In this document: piece after piece, positions 24,370 through 33,084 of the stretch
Layout of the letters: every line of letters begins with the position of its first letter
How positions within the stretch are numbered: position 1 is the first letter of the stretch
Assembly: GCF_010550675.1 (NCBI RefSeq)
Contig: NZ_JAAGOA010000002.1
Span: forward strand, 62,001-126,000
From: Phytoactinopolyspora halotolerans
Lineage (GTDB): Bacteria > Actinomycetota > Actinomycetes > Jiangellales > Jiangellaceae
Length of the DNA: 64,000 nt
Direction: 5' to 3'
Position numbers and translations under genes: made by a program
Notes under the pieces: generated by a model
The model's database searches: none
Seen by the model: only the letters and a program-made list of their open reading frames with translations
Told to the model about the DNA's origin: nothing

Positions 24370-26994
24370 TCAGGAGGAGCGGGCGCGGGATCGGGCGGCG
24401 CGCTTCTTCGGCGCCGGACCCTTGGCACGCTTCTCCGCGATCAGCTCGGCCGCACGGTCCAGCGTCAGCTGCTCCACGGATGTGCCTCGCGGGACGGTCA
24501 CATTGGTCTCGCCGTCGGTGATGTACGGCCCGAACCTGCCGTCCTTCACCACCAGCGGCTTACCGTTGGCCGGGTCGTCGCCGAGCTCCTTCAGCGGAGG
24601 TGTCGTGGTCCGCGCGCCGCGCCGTCCCTTGGGCAGGGCGAACAGCTTCTCCGCTTCCTCGACGGTAACCGTGAAGAGGGATTCCTCGTCCGGGAGCGAC
24701 CGCGTGTCGGAGCCCTTCTTCACGTACGGGCCGTACCGGCCGTTGGCGGCGATGATCTCCTTGCCCTCGGCGTCCTTGCCGACCGTGCGTGGCAACGTCA
24801 GCAGGCGCAGCGCGTCGTCGAGGGTGACCGTCTCCGGCGACATGCTCTTGAACAGCGATGCGGTCGGGGGTTTCGTGCCCTTCGGCGCGTCGTCCTCCAG
24901 GATCTCGGTCACGTACGGGCCGTACCGTCCGGCCTTGGCGACGACCGTCCGTCCGGTCTTCGGGTTCACCCCGAGCTCACGGTCGCCGTTGCCGGCCTTG
25001 AGGAGCTCCCGGGCCTTCTCGACGGTCAGCTCGTCCGGAGGAAGCTCGTCCGGGATGCTTCCGCGGTTGCCCTCCTCGTCCTCGACGTACGGCCCGTAGC
25101 GGCCCACGCGAGCGGTGATGCCCTCGCCAATCGGGAACGAGGAGATGCCGCGCGCGTCGATCTCCTCGAGATTGTCCGCCAGGTGCTTGAGCCCTTCGAC
25201 CTTCTCGTCACCGTGCCAGAACTGCGCCAGTTCCGCGACGCGGTCGGCCCGCCCGGCGGCGATCTCGTCGAGTACGTCCTCCATCTTCGCCGTGAACTCG
25301 TAATCGATCAGCCTGCTGAAGTGCTCCTCCAGCAGGCGGACGACGGCGAACGCCAGCCACGCCGGCACCAGGGCGTTCCCGCGCTTGAACACGTAGCCGC
25401 GGTCCAGGATGGTGCGGATGATCGAGGCGTAGGTGGACGGCCGGCCGATCTCGCGGTCTTCGAGCTCCTTGACCAGCGTCGCCTCGGTGTAGCGGGACGG
25501 TGGCTTGGTGGTGTGCCCTTCCGGCTCCACGCCGGCAGCGGTCAGCGCCTGACCCTCGGTCAGATGCGGAAGCCGCTTCTCCCGGTCGTCCAGCTCCGCC
25601 TCGGGGTCATCGGAGCCCTCGACGTACGCCTTGAGGAAGCCGTGGAAGGTGATGGTGCGGCCGGAAGCGCCGAGTTCGACGGACTCACCGGTGGACGCGG
25701 TCGCCGTCACCCGGACGGTGAGGGTCTCACCCTTGGCGTCCTTCATCTGAGAGGCGACGGTGCGCATCCAGATCAGCTCGTATAGGCGGTACTCCTCGTC
25801 GCGCAGTCCCGTCTCGGCAGGTGTGCGGAACGAGTCGCCCGCGGGCCGGATGGCCTCGTGCGCCTCCTGAGCGTTCTTCACCTTGCTGGAGTAGATTCGT
25901 GGCGCGTCCGGTAGGTAGTCCGCGCCGTAAAGCTCCTGCACCTGGGCGCGCGCGGCCCTGATCGCCGCATCGGACAGCGTGGTGGAGTCCGTCCGCATAT
26001 AGGTGATGTAGCCGTTCTCGTACAGGCGCTGGGCGATCTGCATCGTCCTGGCTGCGCCGTAGCCGAGCTTGCGGGACGCTTCCTGCTGGAGCGTCGTCGT
26101 ACGGAACGGGGCGTAGGGGCGCCTGGTGTACGGCTTCGCTTCGACCGAGCGCACCTGGTAGCCGACATCGTGCAACGCACCGGCCAGTGTCCGGGCACGC
26201 TCCTCGTCCAGAACGACGATGTTGCCGCGGCCCTTGACCTGCCCGTGGGAGTCGAAGTCGCGTCCGGCCGCGACCCGCGCGCCGTCCACGCTCAGCAGCT
26301 TCGCCGCGAACGCGCTGGGCTCCTCCGACGTTCCGGTGTCCAGCGTGGCGGTGATGTCCCAGTACGACGCCGCCGTGAATGCCATCCGCTCGCGCTCACG
26401 GTCGACGACGAGCCGGGTGGCGACGCTCTGTACCCGCCCGGCGGACAGGCCCTGTGTCACCTTGCGCCAGAGCACCGGCGAGATCTGATAGCCGTAAAGC
26501 CGGTCGACGATACGCCGTGTCTCCTGCGCGTCGACCAGATCCTCGTCGATGTCGCGCGGACTCTGCACGGCGTTCTGGATCGCGTCCCGGGTGATCTCGT
26601 GGAAGACCATCCGGCGGACCGGCACCTTGGGCTTGAGCTCTTCGCGGAGGTGCCAGGCGATCGCCTCGCCCTCGCGGTCCTCATCGGTGGCGAGCAGCAG
26701 CTCGTCGGCGTCCTTGAGCAGAGACTTGAGTTTCTTGACCTGATCCTTGGCGCGGCCCGCGGGGACGATGTACAGAGGATCGAAGTTGCCTTGGACGTCG
26801 ACACCCACCGGGTTGCCGAAGCGTTCACGCTTGGTCTCGGGCACCTCGGTCTTCTTCGACGGCAGGTCGCGGATGTGCCCGAAGGACGATTCCACGATGT
26901 AGCCGTCGCCGAGATAGCCCGCGATGGTCTTGGCCTTCGCCGGCGACTCCACCACGACGAGGCGGCGTCCCGCCCCGTTCGCGTTCTGTGCCAT
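24370..26994 (-). CDS. topA: DNA topoisomerase I (type IA)
   Basis: An 874-residue topoisomerase. TOPRIM domain: LVVVESPAKAKTIAGYLG and LLATDEDREGEAIAWHL. The catalytic Tyr is in GYITYMRTDSTTLS. In place of zinc fingers it has four C-terminal repeats ending in GRYGPYV or GRFGPYI, then a Lys/Arg-rich tail (KKRAARSRARSS), the usual layout of actinobacterial TopA. The start is the ATG at 26994 with AAGGGGA upstream; the open frame extends further but that part has no conservation pattern. Relaxes negative supercoils. Confidence 0.95.
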   Translation of the reverse strand: MAQNANGAGRRLVVVESPAKAKTIAGYLGDGYIVESSFGHIRDLPSKKTEVPETKRERFGNPVGVDVQGNFDPLYIVPAGRAKDQVKKLKSLLKDADELLLATDEDREGEAIAWHLREELKPKVPVRRMVFHEITRDAIQNAVQSPRDIDEDLVDAQETRRIVDRLYGYQISPVLWRKVTQGLSAGRVQSVATRLVVDRERERMAFTAASYWDITATLDTGTSEEPSAFAAKLLSVDGARVAAGRDFDSHGQVKGRGNIVVLDEERARTLAGALHDVGYQVRSVEAKPYTRRPYAPFRTTTLQQEASRKLGYGAARTMQIAQRLYENGYITYMRTDSTTLSDAAIRAARAQVQELYGADYLPDAPRIYSSKVKNAQEAHEAIRPAGDSFRTPAETGLRDEEYRLYELIWMRTVASQMKDAKGETLTVRVTATASTGESVELGASGRTITFHGFLKAYVEGSDDPEAELDDREKRLPHLTEGQALTAAGVEPEGHTTKPPSRYTEATLVKELEDREIGRPSTYASIIRTILDRGYVFKRGNALVPAWLAFAVVRLLEEHFSRLIDYEFTAKMEDVLDEIAAGRADRVAELAQFWHGDEKVEGLKHLADNLEEIDARGISSFPIGEGITARVGRYGPYVEDEEGNRGSIPDELPPDELTVEKARELLKAGNGDRELGVNPKTGRTVVAKAGRYGPYVTEILEDDAPKGTKPPTASLFKSMSPETVTLDDALRLLTLPRTVGKDAEGKEIIAANGRYGPYVKKGSDTRSLPDEESLFTVTVEEAEKLFALPKGRRGARTTTPPLKELGDDPANGKPLVVKDGRFGPYITDGETNVTVPRGTSVEQLTLDRAAELIAEKRAKGPAPKKRAARSRARSS

Positions 26995-27401
26995 CAAATC
27001 CCCTTGGTCATTCGTGACAAACCCCTCTCGAAGCAACGCACGATATACGACGGTGCTTCCATGAGAGTTCCGCGGCGGTGTACGCATGGTGGGTTCGCTC
27101 GTGCCCGTACGCCAGCGTCCAGACGTGCCGCTGGTCGAGGTGAGCGTGGTCCATGCATGATCAACACCGCCCTACTCCAGGGTGAGTGTAAGACGTCGAG
27201 GGCCCCTCGTGCTCGGGTGGACGATCTGATGAGACGGCCCGGAGGCTGTCTTCGAGCTTCAGACTGCGCCCCACCGACGGCACGGACGCACGTCGGTTTC
27301 GGCGCAGCGAACGCCTCGAACCGGCGACTTCCGGGCGAACGGTGCGGGGACCGCTGCGCCGCCTCTGTGCCGACAGTGGTCGGCCGGCGTGCCGACGGTG
27401 T
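26995..27401. other. 407-bp intergenic region between the YggS gene and topA
   Basis: I see no gene with good codon use, no tRNA and no strong dyad. A TATATC at about 27042-27047 on the minus strand could be a -10 element for topA, but no good -35 accompanies it. Confidence 0.4.
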
Positions 27402-28109
27402 TCAGGGCCGTGGGCGCGCCCCGAACACCCCGGAGCCGACCCGCACCATGGTGGAGCCCTCGTCTATGGCAATGTCCAGGTCAGCACTCATACCCATCGA
27501 CAGCGTGCCCATGTGCACGCCATCGATCTGCGCGTCGCGGATTCGGTCTCGTGCTTCGCGCAACCGGCGATAGCTGGGCCGGATCAGGTCGGCGTCGGAC
27601 GCGGGAAGTCCGATGGTCATCAGGCCCTGAATGCGTAGCCGGTCCAGCTTGGCCGTCTGACGGGCGAGCGTCAGCGCCTCGTCCGGCGGAACTCCGAACT
27701 TGCTGGTCTCGCCGGATGTGTTCACTTGGAGCAGAACATCCACCGTGGTGTCGAGCGTGTCCAGCCGTCGTTGTAGCCGATCGGCCAGTTCCACCCGATC
27801 GAGCGACTGTATGCAGGTCACATACCTCAGCGCCTGGTTCACCTTGTTGCTCTGAAGGTGACCGATGAGGTGGCGTTCGCAGGGCAGCGCGGACAGGTAC
27901 TCATCCTTCTGGGCGAGTTCCTGGACACGATTCTCGCCGAGCAGCCGTTCACCCGCTGTGACCACCACGGCGATCCGGTCTGCGGGTACCGTCTTCGTCG
28001 CGAGCAACAGCCGCACGTCGCCGGAGCCGTGCCGACGCTGAGCTGCGGCGCGGTCGATACGTGTCCGCACGTCGTGAAGGTTGGCCAGGATCTCGTCGTC
28101 GTTCAGCAT
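27402..28109 (-). CDS. YggS/PROSC family PLP-binding protein
   Basis: A 235-residue PLP homeostasis protein with a single alanine-racemase-like barrel. The PLP lysine is in RLLLATKTV, and LLGENRVQELAQKDEYL, HLIGHLQSNKVNQAL, LLQVNTSGETSKFG, IQGLMTIGLP and LSMGMSADLDIAIDEGSTMVRVG are all standard. In most actinobacteria the gene lies in the sepF/ftsZ cluster; here it is next to topA, so it may be a second copy. The N terminus begins MLNDDEILANLHDVRTRI. Confidence 0.9.
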   Translation of the reverse strand: MLNDDEILANLHDVRTRIDRAAAQRRHGSGDVRLLLATKTVPADRIAVVVTAGERLLGENRVQELAQKDEYLSALPCERHLIGHLQSNKVNQALRYVTCIQSLDRVELADRLQRRLDTLDTTVDVLLQVNTSGETSKFGVPPDEALTLARQTAKLDRLRIQGLMTIGLPASDADLIRPSYRRLREARDRIRDAQIDGVHMGTLSMGMSADLDIAIDEGSTMVRVGSGVFGARPRP

Positions 28110-28206
28110 GCCGCTTCTAACCTAGTGCAATCCCGGTGCCGGGCCGGTGGCGGCTGTTGCTTCAGCCGTGCGGCGGGGCTGGGTGAGTGAAGAGGGCGGA
28201 AAATCA

Positions 28207-28235
28207 TTGACATTCTCAATAATTGAGGAAATCAT
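28207..28235 (+). promoter_or_regulatory. Promoter with embedded dyad upstream of the orphan binding protein
   Basis: TTGACA (28207-28212) and AATCAT (28230-28235) with 17-bp spacing. The spacer carries CTCAA-TAA-TTGAG (28215-28227), so a repressor could block RNA polymerase directly. It sits about 60 bases before the ATG at 28294. Confidence 0.55.
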
Positions 28236-28293
28236 CGTGTGATTCGAGACACATCCTCGACGTCCGGCGTGTCGACGATGAAAGGACCGGATC

Positions 28294-29313
28294 ATGCGAG
28301 CACGAATTGTGACGAGTATCGCGGCGGTCGGCTTGCTTCTGGCCGGCTGTGGAGGCGACGACGGAGAAGAGACCGAGCAGGCGCAGCCGACCGACGATTC
28401 CAATGCCTCCGGGGAGACCGAGGGTTCGGACGACGACGGTGGTGCGGACGAGCAGATGCGGAGCGTGACCGTGGGTGCCCTGCCCATCGTGCCGACGACG
28501 GCGCTGCAGCTCGGCATCGACCAGGGCTTCTTCACCGAGCACGGGATCGACGTGACGCTTGAGCTGGGCCAAGGCGGTGCGGCTTTGCTGCCGGCGGTGG
28601 TTGCGGGCGAGATCGATTTCGTCGTCGGGCAGCCGCTGCCCCTGATGCTCGCACGCGACCAGGGTCTTGACCTCCGGGTCGTGACAGGCTTCTCCGCCTC
28701 CAAACCGGAAGGAGACGACATCAACGGCGTCTTCTCCGCCGAGGGTTCGGACATCCAGAGCGCCGCTGACCTGGCTGGACAGCGGGTCGCCGTGAACACC
28801 CTCAACGGCGCCGGTGACGTGACGATCCGGGAGGCGGTCCGGCAAGACGGCGGCGATGCGGAGTCGGTGCAGTTCGTGGAGTTGCCGTTCCCCAACATGC
28901 CGGCAGCGCTGCAACAGGGTGACGTCGATGCGGTCTGGATTCCGGAGCCCTTCGTGACCACGCTCGTCGACGACGGCGCGCAGCTGGTCACGTACAACTA
29001 TCAGGCGGTCGCACCGGGGCTCGACACGATGGTGACCTTCACCGGCGGCGAGCTTGCCGATGCCGATCCGGAGCTGGTGGAGGACTTCGTGGCGGCGATG
29101 GATCAGTCGCTGACCTACGCCGAAGAGAACCCGGAGCAGGTCCGGGAGACGATGGTCGATTTCCTGGACATGGATCCGGCACTGGCCGAACGGGTCGCCA
29201 TCGAGACCTTCACCTCCGAGGTGAACGTCGACGCGCTGCAGACGCTCGGCGAGCTGGCGGTGCAGGACGGGCTGCTGGATGAGAGCCCCGACCTCGACAC
29301 GATGCTGCACTGA
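28294..29313 (+). CDS. Orphan ABC substrate-binding lipoprotein (NMT1/SsuA-like)
   Basis: A 339-residue lipoprotein (lipobox LLAGC, Cys19) with a long Asp/Glu/Ser linker, then a type 2 periplasmic-binding fold of the NMT1/THI5/SsuA class: VTVGALPIVPTTALQLGIDQGFF, EIDFVVGQPLPLML, SAADLAGQRVAVNTLNGAGD, VELPFPNMPAALQQGDVDAV and IPEPFVTTLVDDG. No permease or ATPase is next to it. It is a clear paralogue of the binding protein at 52123-53115, with matching motifs in the same order, so it may share that transporter. AAAGGA precedes the ATG. The DUF6351 gene follows after 40 bases. Confidence 0.85.
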   Translation: MRARIVTSIAAVGLLLAGCGGDDGEETEQAQPTDDSNASGETEGSDDDGGADEQMRSVTVGALPIVPTTALQLGIDQGFFTEHGIDVTLELGQGGAALLPAVVAGEIDFVVGQPLPLMLARDQGLDLRVVTGFSASKPEGDDINGVFSAEGSDIQSAADLAGQRVAVNTLNGAGDVTIREAVRQDGGDAESVQFVELPFPNMPAALQQGDVDAVWIPEPFVTTLVDDGAQLVTYNYQAVAPGLDTMVTFTGGELADADPELVEDFVAAMDQSLTYAEENPEQVRETMVDFLDMDPALAERVAIETFTSEVNVDALQTLGELAVQDGLLDESPDLDTMLH

Positions 29314-29353
29314 GCCACGGGCGGACCTATCCCAACGACGATGAGGTGGCGGG

Positions 29354-31504
29354 ATGCGACGACGCATGGTGCTGATCTCGGCGATGGCCACGGCTGCCGT
29401 GCTGGGGATCGGAACGCCGGCGGCCCCGGACACGGATAGGGCGGGCGAACGGTTCCCGGCCTCGCGCGAGTTCTCCGTCCAGGTCCTCTCCGGCCCTGCG
29501 GACATGGTCACCGGGGGCGAGGCGCTTGTCGAAGTGGTGGTTCCCCGGTCGGTCCCGGTTCATCAGGTGGGGATCGCGCTCAACGGGGCCGACGTCCGCG
29601 GCGTGTTCCGCGCTGCCGAAGGTGATCAACGCCGCCTGATCGGTCGTGTCGACGCCTTGCATCCCGGCTCCAACCGGCTGACGGCCACCGCGAACGGCGA
29701 CGGCCTGGGCCGCCCGGCCGCCGAACTGGAGCTGGTGAACCATCCCGGACACGGGCCGGTCTTCTCTGGCCCGCAGGTGCGGATGTATTGCACCGCCGAC
29801 GAGCCGCCGTGGAACCTCGGTGCGGTCGACGAGCATTGCCATGTGGACCAGGCGACGGTGACGTACCGCTACCGCACCACGTCGGGGGAGTTCCGCGACC
29901 TTCCCGCGGACGACGGGCTGCCCGGCGACGTCGCCATCACGACCACAACCGAGGGCGACGAGGTCCCGTACGTGGTCAGGGTGGAACGCGGCACGATCAA
30001 CCGGGCCGTGTATGAGACGGCGATCCTGCACGAGCCCGGTACGCCGTTGCCGGACGCGTGGACCCCGACGCCAGGGTGGAACGGTGTGCTGGTCTACACG
30101 TTCGGCGGCGCCTGCGGCACCGGCCACTGGCAGGGCCGCACCACAGGCGGCGTCGAACAGGATCTGTTGCTGCGTCAGGGCTACGCCGTCGCGTCGTCCA
30201 GCCTCAACGTGTACGCCACCAACTGCGACGACGTCACGTCGGCCGAGTCGGCGATGATGGTGAAGGAACATTTCATCGAGACGTACGGTCCAGACCGTTT
30301 CACCATCGGCTGGGGCGGTTCCGCCGGGACCATGCAGCAGCTGCTGATCTCCAACGCGTACCCGGGCATCCTGGACGGCGTCGTCGGGGAGATCGGCTAC
30401 CCGGACGAGCGCACCGTCACCGTCAACGGACATGACTGCCGCGCTCTGACCGGCTACTGGAATGAGACGTCGACGTCGTGGACCGCGGAGGAACGCCGGG
30501 CCGTGACCGGCTACGCCACGCCGAACGCCTGCACAGGGTTCATGTTCTTCGACGGCGTGGATTACCCGGACCGAGGCTGTGCGGACGCCATACCGGTGGC
30601 CGACCGGTGGGATCCGGAGACGAACCCCAGCGGGATCAGGTGCACCATCTCAGACCTTGTCGCCAACGTGTACGGCCGGGATGACAACGGCTACGGACGC
30701 CGCGTAGCGCCGGACAATGTCGGCGTTCAGTACGGTCTGCAGCCGCTCAACGACGGTGTGATCAGCGTCGATCAGTTCTTGGAGATGAACGAGGCGATCG
30801 GTGGGTTCGACGTCGATGGCGTGCCTACGCAGGAGCGCTCGGCGGCTGATCCGGCGGCCCTGGAGCGCGCCTACGCCACCGGGCGAGTCAACGAGTTCTC
30901 CGGCGGACTCGAATTCACCCCGATCATCGAGGTTCGGCCGTATCGGGACCTGCAAGGCGATTTCCATGATCGCTACCGGTCCTGGATGATGCGTGAGCGG
31001 ATGCTGACGGCCCAAGGCAACGCCCACACCCACATCAGTTGGACCGGCCCTGGCGGCGGCGCGGTGCCCGAACAGATGCGTTCTGAGGCGCTGGCGGCCA
31101 TGCATGACTGGCTGCGGATCCGTTCCGATCTCGCCGAACGCCGACCGTTGATGGGCGAGCGTGACCTGACGGTACGTAGCCGTCCCGCCGGTCTGTCTGA
31201 TGGGTGTTTCACCGACGACGGCGCCAAGATCGACGAGCAGATCCAGTACGGCGTCGCGAACACATGCAACGAGCTGTATCCGTACCACGCGGATCCGCGC
31301 GTGATGGCCGGGGCGCCGCTCGCCGGCGACGTGCTGAAGTGCAGCCTGACTCGGCCGAGTCGGGACGATTACGCGGTGACGTTCACCGATGCGCAGTGGG
31401 AGCGCCTGGTGGGCATCTTCCCTGACGGCGTGTGCGACTGGGATCAGCCCGGAGTGGGCCAGGTGCCGCTGGAGGGCGTCTGGTTGACCTTCTCCGGCCG
31501 GTAG
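29354..31504 (+). CDS. Exported DUF6351 family protein (tannase/esterase-like)
   Basis: A 716-residue secreted protein with an N-terminal signal peptide (RRRMVLISAMATAAVLGIG). I place it in DUF6351, a family with an alpha/beta-hydrolase-like core. Support: an N-terminal beta domain (VTGGEALVEVVVPRSVPVHQV), LVYTFGGACGTGHWQ, the nucleophile-elbow-like GWGGSAGTMQQLLISNAYPG, and a C-terminal segment with THISWTGPGG. Several Cys suggest disulfides. The fold resembles tannase/feruloyl-esterase-like enzymes but the substrate is unknown. It sits 40 bases after the orphan binding protein and probably shares its promoter. Confidence 0.7.
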   Translation: MRRRMVLISAMATAAVLGIGTPAAPDTDRAGERFPASREFSVQVLSGPADMVTGGEALVEVVVPRSVPVHQVGIALNGADVRGVFRAAEGDQRRLIGRVDALHPGSNRLTATANGDGLGRPAAELELVNHPGHGPVFSGPQVRMYCTADEPPWNLGAVDEHCHVDQATVTYRYRTTSGEFRDLPADDGLPGDVAITTTTEGDEVPYVVRVERGTINRAVYETAILHEPGTPLPDAWTPTPGWNGVLVYTFGGACGTGHWQGRTTGGVEQDLLLRQGYAVASSSLNVYATNCDDVTSAESAMMVKEHFIETYGPDRFTIGWGGSAGTMQQLLISNAYPGILDGVVGEIGYPDERTVTVNGHDCRALTGYWNETSTSWTAEERRAVTGYATPNACTGFMFFDGVDYPDRGCADAIPVADRWDPETNPSGIRCTISDLVANVYGRDDNGYGRRVAPDNVGVQYGLQPLNDGVISVDQFLEMNEAIGGFDVDGVPTQERSAADPAALERAYATGRVNEFSGGLEFTPIIEVRPYRDLQGDFHDRYRSWMMRERMLTAQGNAHTHISWTGPGGGAVPEQMRSEALAAMHDWLRIRSDLAERRPLMGERDLTVRSRPAGLSDGCFTDDGAKIDEQIQYGVANTCNELYPYHADPRVMAGAPLAGDVLKCSLTRPSRDDYAVTFTDAQWERLVGIFPDGVCDWDQPGVGQVPLEGVWLTFSGR

Positions 31505-31513
31505 GCGCGGCAT

Positions 31514-31545
31514 GGCCTGTGCGGACTCGCCAGCCTGCACAGGCC
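31514..31545. terminator. Bidirectional hairpin between DUF6351 and aldo/keto reductase genes
   Basis: GGCCTGTGC (31514-31522) and GCACAGGCC (31537-31545) are perfect 9-bp arms around a 14-base loop, in the 67-base gap between two convergent genes. Confidence 0.65.
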
Positions 31546-31571
31546 GCGACTGACGACGCGCCGAGCGGCGT

Positions 31572-32567
31572 TCAGCGTGCCGGCGGCGTCACGCCGGCGA
31601 CGAACGTCATGTCGGCATAGCGCTCGCCGACCGGAGCCAGCGCGTTCAGTCTTTCGAGGTCGTCGTGTTCCAGCAGCACTTGCAGCGCGGCCACGTTGTC
31701 TTCGAGATGGCTACGGCGCCGCGTGCCGGGGATGGGCACCACGTCGTCGCCCTGTGCCAGAACCCAGGCGAGCGCTACCTGGCTGGCGGTGACGCCTTTG
31801 CTCTCGGCGATCGCCCGCACCGTGTCGACGAGCTCCAGGTTCTTGGCGAAGGCTTCGCCTTGGAAGCGGGGATGGTGACGGCGCACGTCGTCCTCGGCGA
31901 AGTCTTCTGGGGAGGTGATCGCTCCGGTGAGGAAACCCCTGCCGAGAGGGCTGTAGGGGACGATGCCGATGCCGAGCTCGCGGCATGTACCGATGATCTC
32001 GCCCTCGACGTCTCGGCTCCATAGGGACCATTCCGATTGCAGGGCGGTGATGGGATGTACGGCATGCGCGCGCCGGATCGAGTCGGCCGCCGCCTCGGAA
32101 AGACCGAGGTAGCGCACCTTCCCGGCGGTGACGAGTTCGCTCATCGCACCGATGGTGTCCTCGATGGGGACGTCGGGGTCCACACGGTGCAGGTAATACA
32201 GATCGATGTGATCGACGGCGAGCCGCCGCAGCGATCCATCGCATGACGATCGGACGTATTCGGGGGTGCCGTTGTACCCCCGATACAACGGGCGGGCAAG
32301 ATCGCGAACGATGCCGAATTTGGTCGCCAGCACTACCTCGTCCCGACGCCCTGAGATCGCGCGTCCGACCAGTTCTTCGTTGATGTACGGGCCGTAGATG
32401 TCAGCGGTGTCGAGGAACGTCACCCCGAGGTCGAGGGCGTGATGGAGCGTCGCCACAGCCTCTTGCTCGTCGCGTGGACCGTAGAACTCGCTCATTCCCA
32501 TACAACCGAGACCGAGCGCGGATACGGTGAGATCCGAGCGGCCGAGAGGGCGCGTTGGCAGGGTCAT
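31572..32567 (-). CDS. Aldo/keto reductase
   Basis: A 331-residue NADP-dependent barrel enzyme. [12 protein letters not shown] at the N terminus, [16 protein letters not shown] with the catalytic Asp and Tyr, LATKFG with the catalytic Lys, [11 protein letters not shown] with the catalytic His, and the coenzyme end [19 protein letters not shown] identify it. Closest type is the AKR13/YakC group, which reduces aldehydes and ketones. It lies 52 bases after the MerR gene on the same strand, the usual pair of regulator and target. GAGGAGAG precedes the ATG. Confidence 0.9.
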   Translation of the reverse strand: MTLPTRPLGRSDLTVSALGLGCMGMSEFYGPRDEQEAVATLHHALDLGVTFLDTADIYGPYINEELVGRAISGRRDEVVLATKFGIVRDLARPLYRGYNGTPEYVRSSCDGSLRRLAVDHIDLYYLHRVDPDVPIEDTIGAMSELVTAGKVRYLGLSEAAADSIRRAHAVHPITALQSEWSLWSRDVEGEIIGTCRELGIGIVPYSPLGRGFLTGAITSPEDFAEDDVRRHHPRFQGEAFAKNLELVDTVRAIAESKGVTASQVALAWVLAQGDDVVPIPGTRRRSHLEDNVAALQVLLEHDDLERLNALAPVGERYADMTFVAGVTPPAR

Positions 32568-32619
32568 GTCTCTCCTCGTCGATGTCTGTGACGGTGATGT
32601 GTGGGTGAGGTGCGCAGTG

Positions 32620-33027
32620 CTACGCGAAGGACGTGTCTGACCCGCCGTAGATCGCGATCTTGTAATCGATCGTTTCGAGCGCGGCGTGCAGGTCTGTGAG
32701 CTGCGCTAGGACCGACTCGCGGTGGCGTACCAGCAGTTCGAGGCGTTCTGGCTGGGTCTCGGGGCCAGCCTCGACGAGCGCGAAGTACCGCTGAACCTGC
32801 CGGATCGGCATGTCCGTGTGCCGGAGTCGTGTGATGAATACCACTCGCTGGATGTCGTTCGGTGAGAACAAGCGGCGGCCGGCGTGGTCGCGGTTGACAT
32901 CGAGCAGGCCGATCCGCTCGTAATACCGCAGCGTATGCGCGCTGACACCGGTCAGCTCGGCTACCTCGGAGATGCTGCGCGCGGCTGGCGCCTCGGGCGC
33001 GGAACGGTCGATCTCAGTAGTCGTCAC
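32620..33027 (-). CDS. MerR family regulator of the aldo/keto reductase unit
   Basis: A 135-residue regulator. The MerR helix-turn-helix and wing are in [20 protein letters not shown] and [20 protein letters not shown]; a dimerisation coil follows. There is no Cys-based metal-binding loop, so it may sense an organic or electrophilic ligand. The GTG at 33027 is chosen because the MerR-type promoter predicts a transcript start at about that base, so the mRNA may be leaderless. It is expected to regulate its own operon and the reductase downstream. Confidence 0.87.
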   Translation of the reverse strand: MTTTEIDRSAPEAPAARSISEVAELTGVSAHTLRYYERIGLLDVNRDHAGRRLFSPNDIQRVVFITRLRHTDMPIRQVQRYFALVEAGPETQPERLELLVRHRESVLAQLTDLHAALETIDYKIAIYGGSDTSFA

Positions 33028-33034
33028 ATCGAAG

Positions 33035-33065
33035 ACGCTAGAGCTTAGAGTGCACTCTAAGTCAA
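33035..33065 (-). promoter_or_regulatory. MerR-type autoregulatory promoter
   Basis: On the minus strand TTGACT (33065-33060) and TAGCGT (33040-33035) are 19 bp apart, overlaid by the perfect 18-bp palindrome CTTAGAGTGCACTCTAAG (33044-33061). This is the classic layout bound by MerR proteins, directly before the MerR start. Confidence 0.82.
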
Positions 33066-33084
33066 GCGATCTCGGTAGTTGACC

